From: Bacillota bacterium
GTDB lineage: Bacteria > Bacillota > Clostridia > Acetivibrionales > JAEZXR01
DNA length: 64,000 bases
Direction of reading: 5' to 3'
Assembly (NCBI GenBank): GCA_023419605.1
Contig: JAEZXR010000116.1
Span: forward strand, 52,662 to 116,661
Shown here: one piece after another, positions 33,310 to 42,304 of the stretch
Layout: each line of letters opens with the position of its first letter
Position numbering within the stretch: the stretch's first letter is position 1
Notes under the pieces: generated by a model
What the model saw: the letters and a program-made list of their open reading frames with translations, nothing else
The model's database searches: none
Told to the model about the DNA's origin: nothing
Program-made: the position numbers and the translations under genes

Positions 33310-33985
33310 CCCCCCATACCGTTTTGATGTATTTGGGATGCTCTGCGGAATCATGCATCTTTTCCCTCAAATGCCGGATATGTACCATCACCGTATTGTT
33401 GCTGTTGGTGAAATATTTTTCGCCCCATACCTCGTGGAATAACTCTTCAGAGCTGACTACACGCCCCCGGTTTGAAGCCAGTATCCATAGAATAGAAAAC
33501 TCCTTCGGCGTAAGCGCAAGCGGCCTTTCGTTTAACGTACATTCATGGGTAGCCTTGTCTAAAACCAAGCCTGAAAACTCAATCATGTTTCCATCTCGCA
33601 ATGGCTCGGCAGTATTATATTGGGTAAACCTGCGCAGCTGCGCCTTGACGCGGGCAACAAGTTCTAAAGGCAGAAACGGTTTTGTCATGTAGTCGTCCGC
33701 CCCGAGTGCCAGTCCGGTAATTTTATCGATCCCTTCTTCTTTCGCCGTCAGCATGATAATCGGAAATTTGTGGTTTTCCCTGATTTTCCGGCAGAGAGTA
33801 AAACCATCCATATCCGGCAGCATGACATCGAGGATGGCAAGCTCCAATTGTTCCGACTTAACACATTCGAACGCATCCTGACCGTTATAAAATTTGCACA
33901 CTGTAAAACCTTCATTCTTTAAATAAACTTCAATTAGGTCCGCTATAGCCTGTTCATCATCTACAACTAAAATATGGATATCCAT
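33287..33985 (-). CDS. VanR-like OmpR-family response regulator
   Basis: A 232-residue regulator with receiver domain (acidic pocket Asp-Asp in VVDDEQ, phospho-acceptor Asp in LAILDVMLPDMDG, Thr in IMLTAKE, Lys in MTKPF) and OmpR winged-helix DNA-binding domain (residues about 130-230, LTPKEFSILWILASN). The segments LVVDDEQAIADLIEVYLKNE and LPLELVARVKAQLRRF resemble VanR of enterococcal van operons closely. GAGGGG lies nine bases upstream of ATG. No vanH, vanA/B/G ligase or vanX is present in the window. Confidence 0.9.
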   Translation of the reverse strand: MDIHILVVDDEQAIADLIEVYLKNEGFTVCKFYNGQDAFECVKSEQLELAILDVMLPDMDGFTLCRKIRENHKFPIIMLTAKEEGIDKITGLALGADDYMTKPFLPLELVARVKAQLRRFTQYNTAEPLRDGNMIEFSGLVLDKATHECTLNERPLALTPKEFSILWILASNRGRVVSSEELFHEVWGEKYFTNSNNTVMVHIRHLREKMHDSAEHPKYIKTVWGVGYKIEK

Positions 33986-34314
33986 AATTCAAGTCCCCTC
34001 ATCTTCTTCCTGCTTGTAAGTAAAAACATCCATCCACATGATACTTCAAAACAAAATTTTTTATCCTACAATTTTCTTATCAAAACCTTAAGATTTTATT
34101 AATATGAGCTTTAAGCTATTTCCCTTATTACTATAAACGACTGTCCTATGAAATGCAAATTTTTTACAGACAGTCTAAGCACTTTATTTTCTTGAGTCGC
34201 ACTTTTTATCGATTTAACGTACTAGGATTGAAACACAGTTTATAAAAAATATGAAGTACTAGATAGCAGCTTATATTCATTTTGTTCCATGGAAAATTCC
34301 TTTGTCCAATAAAA
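33986..34314. other. Gene-free spacer upstream of the vanR-like gene
   Basis: About 330 bp of AT-rich sequence without a supported gene. It should contain the vanR-like promoter (minus strand) but no clear -35/-10 pair stands out, as is common for activator-dependent van promoters. Confidence 0.4.
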
Positions 34315-34356
34315 AACCTCCGAAAAGGTACTTCTACTTATACCTTTTCGGAGGTT
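34315..34356 (-). terminator. Terminator of the pyrimidine operon
   Basis: AACCTCCGAAAAGGTA/TACCTTTTCGGAGGTT, a perfect 16-bp stem with a ten-base loop, followed by TTTTTTATT on the minus strand. Confidence 0.9.
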
Positions 34357-34420
34357 CATACAACCTTCAGTATCATCGCTTTTATCAACGCAGGCAGAAT
34401 TTCCCGCGCTTTACCTACCG

Positions 34421-35503
34421 TTATTTTGCAGCTGCTTTTTCCCAATACTTGTTGGTAATGGTCTCTTCCGATATCACGGCTGCTTTTTTGAGCAATCCGT
34501 ATTTAAGGGCAAGATCTCCCGTTTGCTTAATGGCCGCCATATCCGTACTTGCGATTTTAGCAGGATCAAAGCCCTGAGGAACTACAAGCTTTGCAATTTC
34601 TTTTGCCATGTAAATTTGATGATCCAGCGACACGCTCTTATCCGCTTCATATACTATTTTCCCGGCTGCTTCCGGATTCGCGCAGGCATCTGCCCACCCT
34701 TTGATGGAAGCTTTTAAGAAGCGAACATACAGGTCCTGATTTTTTGCAACCCAGTCGGATTTTACGAATAAACAGTCCTCCAGCATGGCGACACCTGCTG
34801 TATTCATATCGATTACAGTAAGGTCACTATCTTTCAGCCCGGATTCAAGAAGAAGGCCATATTCATTATAGGTCATTGCAGAAGCCGCGTCGATTTCATC
34901 CTTCAGGAGCTGATTCATGGTAAAATCCTGCTGTACCAGCTTCAGGTCCTTATCCTTATCCAGTTTATTTGCTTCCAGAAGAGCATAGATTTCATACTCA
35001 TTACCGCCAAACCAGGAACCTACTTTCTTTCCTTTTAAATCCGCCGGACTTTTAATCCCTTTGGACGCTTTTGATACCAGTAACATCGCACTCTTTTGGA
35101 AGACCTGTCCGACATGGACCAGGTCCCAACCCTGGGACTGATACTTCATCAAACTGGAAACCCATGTTATACCGATATTGGCTGCACCATTGTATACCTG
35201 TTGCTCCGGGATGATATCACTTCCACCGGGGAGGAACTCAATGTCAACTCCTGCTTCTTTATAATATCCCTTTGCCTTTGCCACATAATATCCCATAAAC
35301 TGTGACTGCGGTAGCCATTTGAGCTGGAGTGTCAACTTATCAAGTTTGCCGTCGGCAGGTTTTGCCGCCGTAGTTTCTGAAGGTTTTGGAGTTTCGGTTG
35401 TCGTACTTGTGCCTGTTGAATTACCGGAACTACACCCTGTAGCCACCATCAAAATCAACATAATTACAGCGAAAAGGCTGGATAAAATTCTTCTTTTCTT
35501 CAT
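34421..35503 (-). CDS. NMT1/THI5-like ABC substrate-binding lipoprotein (probable pyrimidine binding)
   Basis: A 360-residue lipoprotein: signal peptide ending MVATGC (Cys24), Thr/Ser/Pro-rich linker, then an NMT1/THI5 periplasmic-binding fold starting LTLQLKWLPQSQFMGYYVAKAKGYY. This fold binds hydroxymethylpyrimidine, riboflavin precursors, nitrate, sulfonates or pyrimidines; the motif WLPQ.QF.GYY is seen in pyrimidine-type binders. It is the last gene of the operon, downstream of two permeases and an ATPase and of pyrimidine-degrading enzymes. Uracil or thymine uptake is therefore the likely role. Confidence 0.85.
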   Translation of the reverse strand: MKKRRILSSLFAVIMLILMVATGCSSGNSTGTSTTTETPKPSETTAAKPADGKLDKLTLQLKWLPQSQFMGYYVAKAKGYYKEAGVDIEFLPGGSDIIPEQQVYNGAANIGITWVSSLMKYQSQGWDLVHVGQVFQKSAMLLVSKASKGIKSPADLKGKKVGSWFGGNEYEIYALLEANKLDKDKDLKLVQQDFTMNQLLKDEIDAASAMTYNEYGLLLESGLKDSDLTVIDMNTAGVAMLEDCLFVKSDWVAKNQDLYVRFLKASIKGWADACANPEAAGKIVYEADKSVSLDHQIYMAKEIAKLVVPQGFDPAKIASTDMAAIKQTGDLALKYGLLKKAAVISEETITNKYWEKAAAK

Positions 35504-35524
35504 AAAATCACTCCTAACAATGTT

Positions 35525-36292
35525 TTATTTTTGTGAAGCATGCCATTTTATGGCATCGCGCTCTACCAATAGAATAATACAGTACAGAATTACGCCCGCC
35601 AGGGAAGCTACAACGATATAGGACCACCCCATGGCCATCTCCGCTTTGCGAAGGTTGTCCTTTATGCCAAAACCCAAACCGGAAGTGGATTTGGCAAAGT
35701 ATTCACTGATAATGGCTGCAATAATGGAGGAGGCAATATTGATTTTAAAAGCGGTAAATAAATGGGGCAAGGAATTGGGCAAACGCAATTTTTTAAATAT
35801 CGTCCACTTATCTGCCGCTACCGAGTGCATTAAATCCATGGAAAAGGGCTTTAAACGATTCAAGCCGCTGTAGGCATTAATGGCCATGGCCGCCATGCAA
35901 ACCACCGTGACAACACCGATTTTTTGTCCCATACCGGTTGAAAACCACAGGTTCATAATGGGCGACAGTGCTACAATAGGTACTGCATTAAATGCCGTTA
36001 TAATAATCATGCCTCCATATCCCCACTTGGGAAAGAATGTAGCGATGGCTGCAATCATAAACCCGATAAAAGAACCGATGAACATCCCGATTAAGGCTCC
36101 GGAAACGGTAACGCCACAATCCGTCAATGCTTTTACCATATTGTCCGATAAAATAGAAGCGATTTCCGTCGGAAGCGGTAATTGAAACGGTTTCAAATGT
36201 AAAACCTTATGCAATAAACCCAATTGCCAGATCAGAAGGAAGAGGACCCCAAAAGCCAGGGGCCATAAAATATTTTTCACCTTGTTGTTCAT
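35525..36292 (-). CDS. ABC transporter permease 2 (pyrimidine operon)
   Basis: A 255-residue permease of the TauC/SsuC/ThiX type with about six TM segments; the EAA loop is MDLMHSVAADKWTIFKKLRLPN. ATG 36292 overlaps the stop codon of permease 1 as ATGA, with AAGGTGTG upstream. Longer frame to 36412 lies inside permease 1 and is not used. With permease 1 it forms a heteromeric channel, less common in this transporter class, which usually has one permease gene. Confidence 0.87.
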   Translation of the reverse strand: MNNKVKNILWPLAFGVLFLLIWQLGLLHKVLHLKPFQLPLPTEIASILSDNMVKALTDCGVTVSGALIGMFIGSFIGFMIAAIATFFPKWGYGGMIIITAFNAVPIVALSPIMNLWFSTGMGQKIGVVTVVCMAAMAINAYSGLNRLKPFSMDLMHSVAADKWTIFKKLRLPNSLPHLFTAFKINIASSIIAAIISEYFAKSTSGLGFGIKDNLRKAEMAMGWSYIVVASLAGVILYCIILLVERDAIKWHASQK

Positions 36293-37089
36293 GCACGCAC
36301 ACCTTCTTTCACGGCGGAAGCATTTTGCCATGGCAATAATATCTTCTCGGCAAAAACGACGATATAGTAGCTGATAATTCCCATAAAGGCACTGGTGACC
36401 ACAGAGGCCCAAAATATGCTATTGGAGTTGGAATACAGTGAATAAAGTATCTTGACGCCGATACCGCTTTTGGAACCCAGCATATCTACCAGAATGGAGG
36501 CTGTAACCGCCATAGGAGCAGCGATCTTTAATCCTGTAAACAAATACGTCATTGAAAACGGAAACATCAACTTATAGTATACATTGTACCTGCTGGCAGC
36601 GATGGAAAAGAGCAAATCCTTTTTGTCCTGCTCCACACTCTTCAGGCCGCTCAGCATATTGACGGAAACCGGAAAAAACGTAATGTAGGCCGCAATCACA
36701 ATTCTTGATACATTCATATCTCTAACAATATTAAAGATGATGGGTGCAAGCCCCAAAACCGGTATCATCTGAGAAACAATCAGGTAGGGAAATGCAATTC
36801 TCTCCAGGGTTTTCGACAAGCTCAATATTACGGCCAGGAGGATTCCCACACCGGCCCCCAGAACAAATCCCATCACCGCCCTGGAAAAAGTCACTGCTCC
36901 AGCTTCCAGCAGCGTCTTCCAGTTCTGTATAAAAGTGATGAGTATGTCGTGTGGATAGGGTAATTTTGCAGATGCCATGCTATCTCTAACTACATATTTT
37001 AATAAAAACGATAACAATTCCCATACGATAATAATTCCCATCATCCAGACGACAGCTACAATCCTTGTCTGCTTTTTGTCCACACTCAC
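36289..37089 (-). CDS. ABC transporter permease 1 (pyrimidine operon)
   Basis: A 266-residue permease with about six TM segments and the EAA-loop segment DLLFSIAASRYNVYYKLMFP. It overlaps the ATPase gene by four bases at its 5' end and permease 2 by four bases at its 3' end. It pairs with permease 2 in a two-permease import complex. Confidence 0.87.
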   Translation of the reverse strand: MSVDKKQTRIVAVVWMMGIIIVWELLSFLLKYVVRDSMASAKLPYPHDILITFIQNWKTLLEAGAVTFSRAVMGFVLGAGVGILLAVILSLSKTLERIAFPYLIVSQMIPVLGLAPIIFNIVRDMNVSRIVIAAYITFFPVSVNMLSGLKSVEQDKKDLLFSIAASRYNVYYKLMFPFSMTYLFTGLKIAAPMAVTASILVDMLGSKSGIGVKILYSLYSNSNSIFWASVVTSAFMGIISYYIVVFAEKILLPWQNASAVKEGVRA

Positions 37090-37880
37090 ACCCCCTCAAA
37101 GCTTCTTCGAATCCTGGCAACATACTCGTAAAATTCCGGCGTTTCCCGAAGCTTTCCTTCCCGGGGGCGGGGCAAATCAATATCCACAATGGTCGAGAGC
37201 CTGCCGGGATGCGACGAAAGCACAACCACACGATCCGATAGAAAAACGGACTCCGGGATGTTGTGTGTTACAAAGATGACGGTTTTTTTCGTCTTGCTCC
37301 AAATGTTCAGCAAATCTTCATTTAATTTTTCCCGGGTAAATTCATCCAGCGCAGAAAAGGGTTCATCCATCAGCAGGAATTCCGGATTCAGTGCCAGTGC
37401 TCTTGCGATGCCCACTCTCTGCTGCATGCCGCCGCTCAGCTCAAAGGGATATTTATAACCGAAGTCCTGCAAGCCCACCAGTTCAAGCATCCGGTTGATA
37501 CGTGCCGTCCTCTCCTTTTTGGGAATTCCCATGATTTCCATGGGCATGCAGATGTTTCTTCTCACGGTTCTCCAATCATAAAGAACAGGGTTTTGAAAAA
37601 CAATACCATACTTTTGTTGGAGCCGAATATCTTTGGGTGATTGACCACGGATGGCCACACTGCCGGAAGTGGGTTGAAGCAAATCTGCAATGATACGGAG
37701 CAATGTAGTTTTCCCGCAGCCGGAAGGCCCCAGCAAGGAGATGAATTCCCCTTCACAAATATCTAAACTTACATTATTCAGAGCAACAATGTCTTCTCCA
37801 TTATTCACAGGATACTTCATGCTTACATTCTTAATCTGGATTTCCGGTATACTCTTAACCCGTACTTCAGCTACACTCAT
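37086..37880 (-). CDS. ABC transporter ATP-binding protein (pyrimidine operon)
   Basis: A 264-residue ATPase. Walker A GPSGCGKTT, Q-loop FQNPVLYDW, signature LSGGMQQR, Walker B EFLLMDEPF and H-loop FVTHN are intact. Its start overlaps the preA stop by four bases, tying transport and catabolism in one transcript. Confidence 0.92.
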   Translation of the reverse strand: MSVAEVRVKSIPEIQIKNVSMKYPVNNGEDIVALNNVSLDICEGEFISLLGPSGCGKTTLLRIIADLLQPTSGSVAIRGQSPKDIRLQQKYGIVFQNPVLYDWRTVRRNICMPMEIMGIPKKERTARINRMLELVGLQDFGYKYPFELSGGMQQRVGIARALALNPEFLLMDEPFSALDEFTREKLNEDLLNIWSKTKKTVIFVTHNIPESVFLSDRVVVLSSHPGRLSTIVDIDLPRPREGKLRETPEFYEYVARIRRSFEGV

Positions 37881-39388
37881 ACACTAACCTCCACTCTCTT
37901 CCCGGCAGAAATTGCACCCACCGGACATACGACTGCACAAAGCTGACAGCCCGCACACTTTTTAGGTATCAATCTCGGTTTTCCATCTGCCGTGTCCATT
38001 TCCAAAGCCTGATGCCCACCATCCAGGCATGACAGGTAGCATCTGCCGCACCCAATACATGTACTTCTGCTAAAGCTCGGATATGATATGGAATGGCGGT
38101 TCAACTGATCGGCCGGAATCAAATTCGGCAAAGCCCTACCCACCATTTCCTCAACTGTGGAGAAACCCTTTTCTCCCAAATAGGAGGACAGGCCTTCTAT
38201 CAAATCATCAATAATACGATACCCATACTGCATCACCGAAGTGGTTACCTGAAGATTTGCACATCCCAGGGCCAAAAATTCAGCCGCATCACGCCAGGTC
38301 TCTATACCACCCATACCGCTGACAGGTGTGCCCTTCAAATCCGGATGTTTCTTCATATCATGGATGAACCGCAATGCTATGGGTTTTACGGTTTTCCCGG
38401 AGTATCCTCCCACGCAGGACTTTCCCTCTACCTGAGGCTCTGAATTAAAATCCTCCAGATTGATATTCATGATGCTTTTGATGGTATTGATGGCAGCAAT
38501 ACCGGTGGCTCCGGACTTCATGGCCGCCAATGCCGGAATCTCCATATTGCCTATATTGGGTGTCATTTTTGCCAGAATCGGCAAATTGGTTCCTTTTCTT
38601 GTAGCTGCTGTATAAAGTGCTACCAGTTCCGGATTTTGCCCTACGTCGGAGCCTAACCCTTCTCCTGTCATATGGGGACAAGAGAAATTGCATTCGATAA
38701 TATCCGCCCCCGCCTCTGTCATCCGACTCGCCAAATAGGTCCACTCTTCTTCATCCCGGCCTAAAATCGATGCGATAATTATTTTCTTCGGATAATTCTT
38801 CTTTAGCAGTCTTATATATTCCAGATTTTCTTCCAGAGTGTGATCCGAAATCTGTTCAATATTTTTAAATCCGATAAAGGAATTTCCTTCCTTGCGAATC
38901 CCCGAAAATCTTGGTGATACTTCCTGTGGGACAAAGGTTCCAATGGTTTTAAACGCCGCTCCGGCCCATCCCATTTCAAATGCTCTAGCTACCATATCAT
39001 AGTTGCTTGTCACGATGGAGGAGGACAAGAAGAATGGATTCTCACACGTTACACCGCAAAATGTAATTTCTAAATCTACCTTGTCTAGCTTACTTTCTCT
39101 TTTCTTCAAGCTCCCCACATATTCCATAAGCTGTGAAATTCTGACCGGGCGATCGATTTTGCCCTTCAAACACTCTTCGATACAGCTTTTTTCCTCACAT
39201 ACCTTACATAATTCACTATCTCCCACGGACTCCGCTGCACCACGGATATTCTCAAAACGAAAAGAACGGATAACCCTGGCAGGGTCCAATCCATGGGGAC
39301 ATCTCTTTGTGCAGAAGGCGTTATAGCAAAGAAGGCAGCCATCCGATTCATTTTTTGCTGAAAATTCATTAAGTGTTCTCACCTGCAT
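37877..39388 (-). CDS. preA: Dihydropyrimidine dehydrogenase subunit (PreA) with extra N-terminal Fe-S domain
   Basis: Reduces uracil/thymine to the 5,6-dihydro form. The 503-residue protein has three parts. Residues 1-90 carry two Cys groups (Cys18/21/26/30 and Cys61/64/69/73), like the Fe-S domain at the N-terminus of PreT and of mammalian DPD. Residues about 100-420 are the FMN barrel with the active-site Cys in NFSCPHMTGEGLG and VSGMGGIETW. Residues about 428-495 are a ferredoxin with two [4Fe-4S] motifs, CIGCGRCYLSC and CAGCQLCAVVC. Typical PreA is about 410 residues and lacks the first part. No FAD/NAD(P)H subunit PreT is encoded nearby, so the electron donor may be ferredoxin or another enzyme. 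Confidence 0.88.
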   Translation of the reverse strand: MQVRTLNEFSAKNESDGCLLCYNAFCTKRCPHGLDPARVIRSFRFENIRGAAESVGDSELCKVCEEKSCIEECLKGKIDRPVRISQLMEYVGSLKKRESKLDKVDLEITFCGVTCENPFFLSSSIVTSNYDMVARAFEMGWAGAAFKTIGTFVPQEVSPRFSGIRKEGNSFIGFKNIEQISDHTLEENLEYIRLLKKNYPKKIIIASILGRDEEEWTYLASRMTEAGADIIECNFSCPHMTGEGLGSDVGQNPELVALYTAATRKGTNLPILAKMTPNIGNMEIPALAAMKSGATGIAAINTIKSIMNINLEDFNSEPQVEGKSCVGGYSGKTVKPIALRFIHDMKKHPDLKGTPVSGMGGIETWRDAAEFLALGCANLQVTTSVMQYGYRIIDDLIEGLSSYLGEKGFSTVEEMVGRALPNLIPADQLNRHSISYPSFSRSTCIGCGRCYLSCLDGGHQALEMDTADGKPRLIPKKCAGCQLCAVVCPVGAISAGKRVEVSV

Positions 39389-39426
39389 TCGACATCCTCC
39401 TTATCTATACTTGAATTCAACTACAC

Positions 39427-40803
39427 TTATTTTCTTCCAACCCGCTTTACAAACTTGCCCCAACCGGGTTCTCCCACAAATTCTCCATTGTCGTATACAA
39501 GTCGCCCTCTTGAGAAGGTCATTACAGGATATCCGTGAAGGCTCACTCCCTCCCAGATGGTATGGTCATAATCGGAATGCATGTTTTTCACGGATATAGT
39601 GAAATCCTTATTGGGATCATAGATCACTATATCTGCATCTGCACCTATGCGCAGGGAGCCTTTTTCGGTACAACCGAAAATTCTTGCAGGATTGGCAGCA
39701 CATACCTCTACTGCTTTATTGAAGGAAATTTTACCCGTGTTGGCTGCGTGCAGCATAAAGGGGTACAGGTTCTCAATTCCGGCACAACCATTGGGGATTT
39801 TCGTAAAATCATCTTTACCCCAATCCTTTTCATAACTCTGGAAAGGACAGTGGTCCGTAGCAACGGTATCGATATCCCCCCGTTTGATGGCTTTCCATAA
39901 AGCCTCCCTGCTTTCAGGACCTTTAATCGGCGGTGAGCAGACAAAATTCCGCCCGTCCTCCCGCTGATACACTTCATTGGTGAAATGCAGATACTGGGGG
40001 CAGGTCTCGGCATAGACCGCATATCCCTGATTCTTCGCTGCCGTCACAGCCTCTACACCTTCTTTATTGGCAAGATGTACAATATACAGCGGGGCGTTCA
40101 AGTTTTTTGCCCAGTGGATGGCTCTTTTGTCCGCTTCCGCCTCTACAAATTCGGGACGGCTCAGGTAATGATACCAGGCAGAAGTCTTTCCCTGGGCCAT
40201 GTATTCGGCAATCCGCACATCGATCAAGTCAGGATTTTCCGCATGAACATTGGTCAATACGCCTGTTTCCTTGGACTTCTCCAGAATCTTCGCCAGTGTA
40301 CCGTCATCCACCATCATGCCTTCTTTTTTATACACCATGAAGCATTTGAAACTCGGTACTCCATAATCCACCGCCACCTGGAACTCATCCAATAGTGCTC
40401 CACCCGCCAGATCCGTGATTGCACAGTGAAAAGCGATATCCACACAAGCTTCCGGTTCCGCCATTTTTCTTCTGGCTTCCACGGTTTCGACAATCCCGTT
40501 TCCTTTTCGTTGGATGGCGTAATCAAATACGGTAGTTACACCTCCGCAGGCAGCGGCACGGGTGCCGCTGAGATAGCCGTCGGCAGAGACCGTCCCCCCG
40601 AAGGGCATCGCCAGATGGGTATGCACATCAATGGCACCGGGTAAAACATATTTCCCTCTGGCATCTACCACAGTGGCTCCCTCCTCAAAAAGAGCTCCTC
40701 CCAAGGCAATAATTTTTCCGTTTCTTACACCGATATCCGCCACATACGTCTCCGATGGAGTTACAATCGTACCATTTTTAATAATCAAATCCATAGCCTT
40801 CAC
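39427..40803 (-). CDS. hydA: Dihydropyrimidinase (hydantoinase)
   Basis: Opens the dihydrouracil ring to N-carbamoyl-beta-alanine. The 458-residue amidohydrolase has the metal site His pair DVHTHLAMPFGG, the carboxylated Lys in SFKCFMVYKKEG, His in VHAENPDL and IVHLANKEG, and the catalytic Asp in TDHCPF. GTRAAACGGVTTVFDYA near residue 90 is the family signature. Located between preA and the M20 hydrolase, its neighbours carry out the preceding and following steps. Confidence 0.94.
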   Translation of the reverse strand: MKAMDLIIKNGTIVTPSETYVADIGVRNGKIIALGGALFEEGATVVDARGKYVLPGAIDVHTHLAMPFGGTVSADGYLSGTRAAACGGVTTVFDYAIQRKGNGIVETVEARRKMAEPEACVDIAFHCAITDLAGGALLDEFQVAVDYGVPSFKCFMVYKKEGMMVDDGTLAKILEKSKETGVLTNVHAENPDLIDVRIAEYMAQGKTSAWYHYLSRPEFVEAEADKRAIHWAKNLNAPLYIVHLANKEGVEAVTAAKNQGYAVYAETCPQYLHFTNEVYQREDGRNFVCSPPIKGPESREALWKAIKRGDIDTVATDHCPFQSYEKDWGKDDFTKIPNGCAGIENLYPFMLHAANTGKISFNKAVEVCAANPARIFGCTEKGSLRIGADADIVIYDPNKDFTISVKNMHSDYDHTIWEGVSLHGYPVMTFSRGRLVYDNGEFVGEPGWGKFVKRVGRK

Positions 40804-40818
40804 CCTCCCTCTCGCCTC

Positions 40819-42150
40819 TTACCATTCTACGGGTTCGAATGCCTCTGCCCCCTGCGAAGCAGCATTCAGGAATATCGCCGCATTGCCGATCAAGGCTGTT
40901 TTCATAAAGTCCGTACGGCATTTATCATAAGGGGTATGGGCATATTGCTCCTGCATGGGAGAATACCCGATGGTAGGCTTTCTGTCGATTCCGCAGGTTT
41001 TGCTGGCATCCGTCCCAAAATCCCAGTAGCCGTATTTCACCGTCTGGCCTACCGATTCAAGTGCCTCTGCGGCCGCTTTTACAAAACCGTGTTCTCTGCT
41101 GATCTTCCAGGGACTCATCTCCTTTGCAGCCTCGTAGGCTATCCCCGTATAGGAAGTCTCTACCGCACTTTTAACCACCACATCTGCTTTGAATTCAGGA
41201 TCTTTCCCTGCCAGATCATCGATAATCTCCTGAATCTGTGCCATGGCAGATGCTGCCGTCTCACCGGGAAGTGTACGGCGATCCAGGGAAAGTATGCACC
41301 GGTCCGGTACGATGGATAATGCTCCCGGAGAACATTCGATAATATTCAAGGATACGGAAGCCTGCCCCAAATCCGGGTCTTTCGGAAGTGAAGGATATAA
41401 TTCCTCCTTGATCCGGGTAATTAACGGAATCGCCTTATAAATCGCATTGATTCCCAACCAGGGTGCACTTCCATGGGAGGTTCTTCCATATACGGTAATG
41501 AGCATTTCCACACGCCCTCTGTGTCCGCAATAAAGCTTCAGTGAAGTAGCTTCTGAAGATACCATGGCATCATAGGTCAACCCCCTTTCCGGTAAGGTCT
41601 TATCGACCAGATGCAGCATGCCCACCATCTCTGCGGGCTCCTCCTGGACAACACCGGTAAACATGAAGGTTCCTTTGATGGGGAAACCCTTTTCCCGAAG
41701 TCTTACCAGCAGTCCTCCTGCGTAGATTTGAACTGCCTCACCGCATTTGACATCCGATGCACCGCGGCCATGAATGCACTCCGCCTCCTCCGGCGTTTTA
41801 TCCTGTGTATCCACCTTGCATACGTCGATGAATCCGCCGTAGGGGTCGTAGCCTTGCCAGTTCTGGACATCTCCCGGACTCACATGGTCCATATGGGAGT
41901 TGTACATAAGGGTCGGCCCCGGTTCTGTCCCTTTCACAAGTCCTATAACATTCCCCTGTGCATCCCGGAACACCTCATCATACCCCAGCTTCTGCATCTC
42001 CGCCAAATTCAAATCGGCAAGCTGCCCTTCCGTCCCGCTGATACTGGGTGTCTGTATAAGTTTTTGCCCAAAAGCAATCATATCCGGATATAATTCATTT
42101 GCCGCTTCTTTCACAACTGCGACCATTTTTTCATCCAATACATTGATCAT
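40819..42150 (-). CDS. M20-family hydrolase (YgeY-like), probable N-carbamoyl-beta-alanine amidohydrolase
   Basis: A 443-residue zinc peptidase-fold enzyme. Metal ligands are seen in YNSHMDHV, GRGASDVKCG, VVQEEPAE and, near the C-terminus, EQYAHTPYD. The sequence resembles YgeY, which in E. coli lies next to hyuA and is labelled selenium-metabolism linked, but M20 enzymes also act as N-carbamoyl-amino acid hydrolases. The pathway context (preA, hydA upstream and downstream) points to release of beta-alanine, CO2 and NH3. The substrate is an inference. A 154-bp gap separates it from the alcohol dehydrogenase gene. Confidence 0.82.
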   Translation of the reverse strand: MINVLDEKMVAVVKEAANELYPDMIAFGQKLIQTPSISGTEGQLADLNLAEMQKLGYDEVFRDAQGNVIGLVKGTEPGPTLMYNSHMDHVSPGDVQNWQGYDPYGGFIDVCKVDTQDKTPEEAECIHGRGASDVKCGEAVQIYAGGLLVRLREKGFPIKGTFMFTGVVQEEPAEMVGMLHLVDKTLPERGLTYDAMVSSEATSLKLYCGHRGRVEMLITVYGRTSHGSAPWLGINAIYKAIPLITRIKEELYPSLPKDPDLGQASVSLNIIECSPGALSIVPDRCILSLDRRTLPGETAASAMAQIQEIIDDLAGKDPEFKADVVVKSAVETSYTGIAYEAAKEMSPWKISREHGFVKAAAEALESVGQTVKYGYWDFGTDASKTCGIDRKPTIGYSPMQEQYAHTPYDKCRTDFMKTALIGNAAIFLNAASQGAEAFEPVEW

Positions 42151-42304
42151 TTTGATTCATCCTCCTTTATCAATTTGCTAATTGTATTTCGAATGCTTTC
42201 CACCATTTTCGCCTCCCTGGCTCAAAACAAGATGTTCCAACAAAATTACCCTCTACTTTTCCTAGTATTAAAAAAGAATGCTTCCATGCTTTGTTCAATT
42301 TCAT

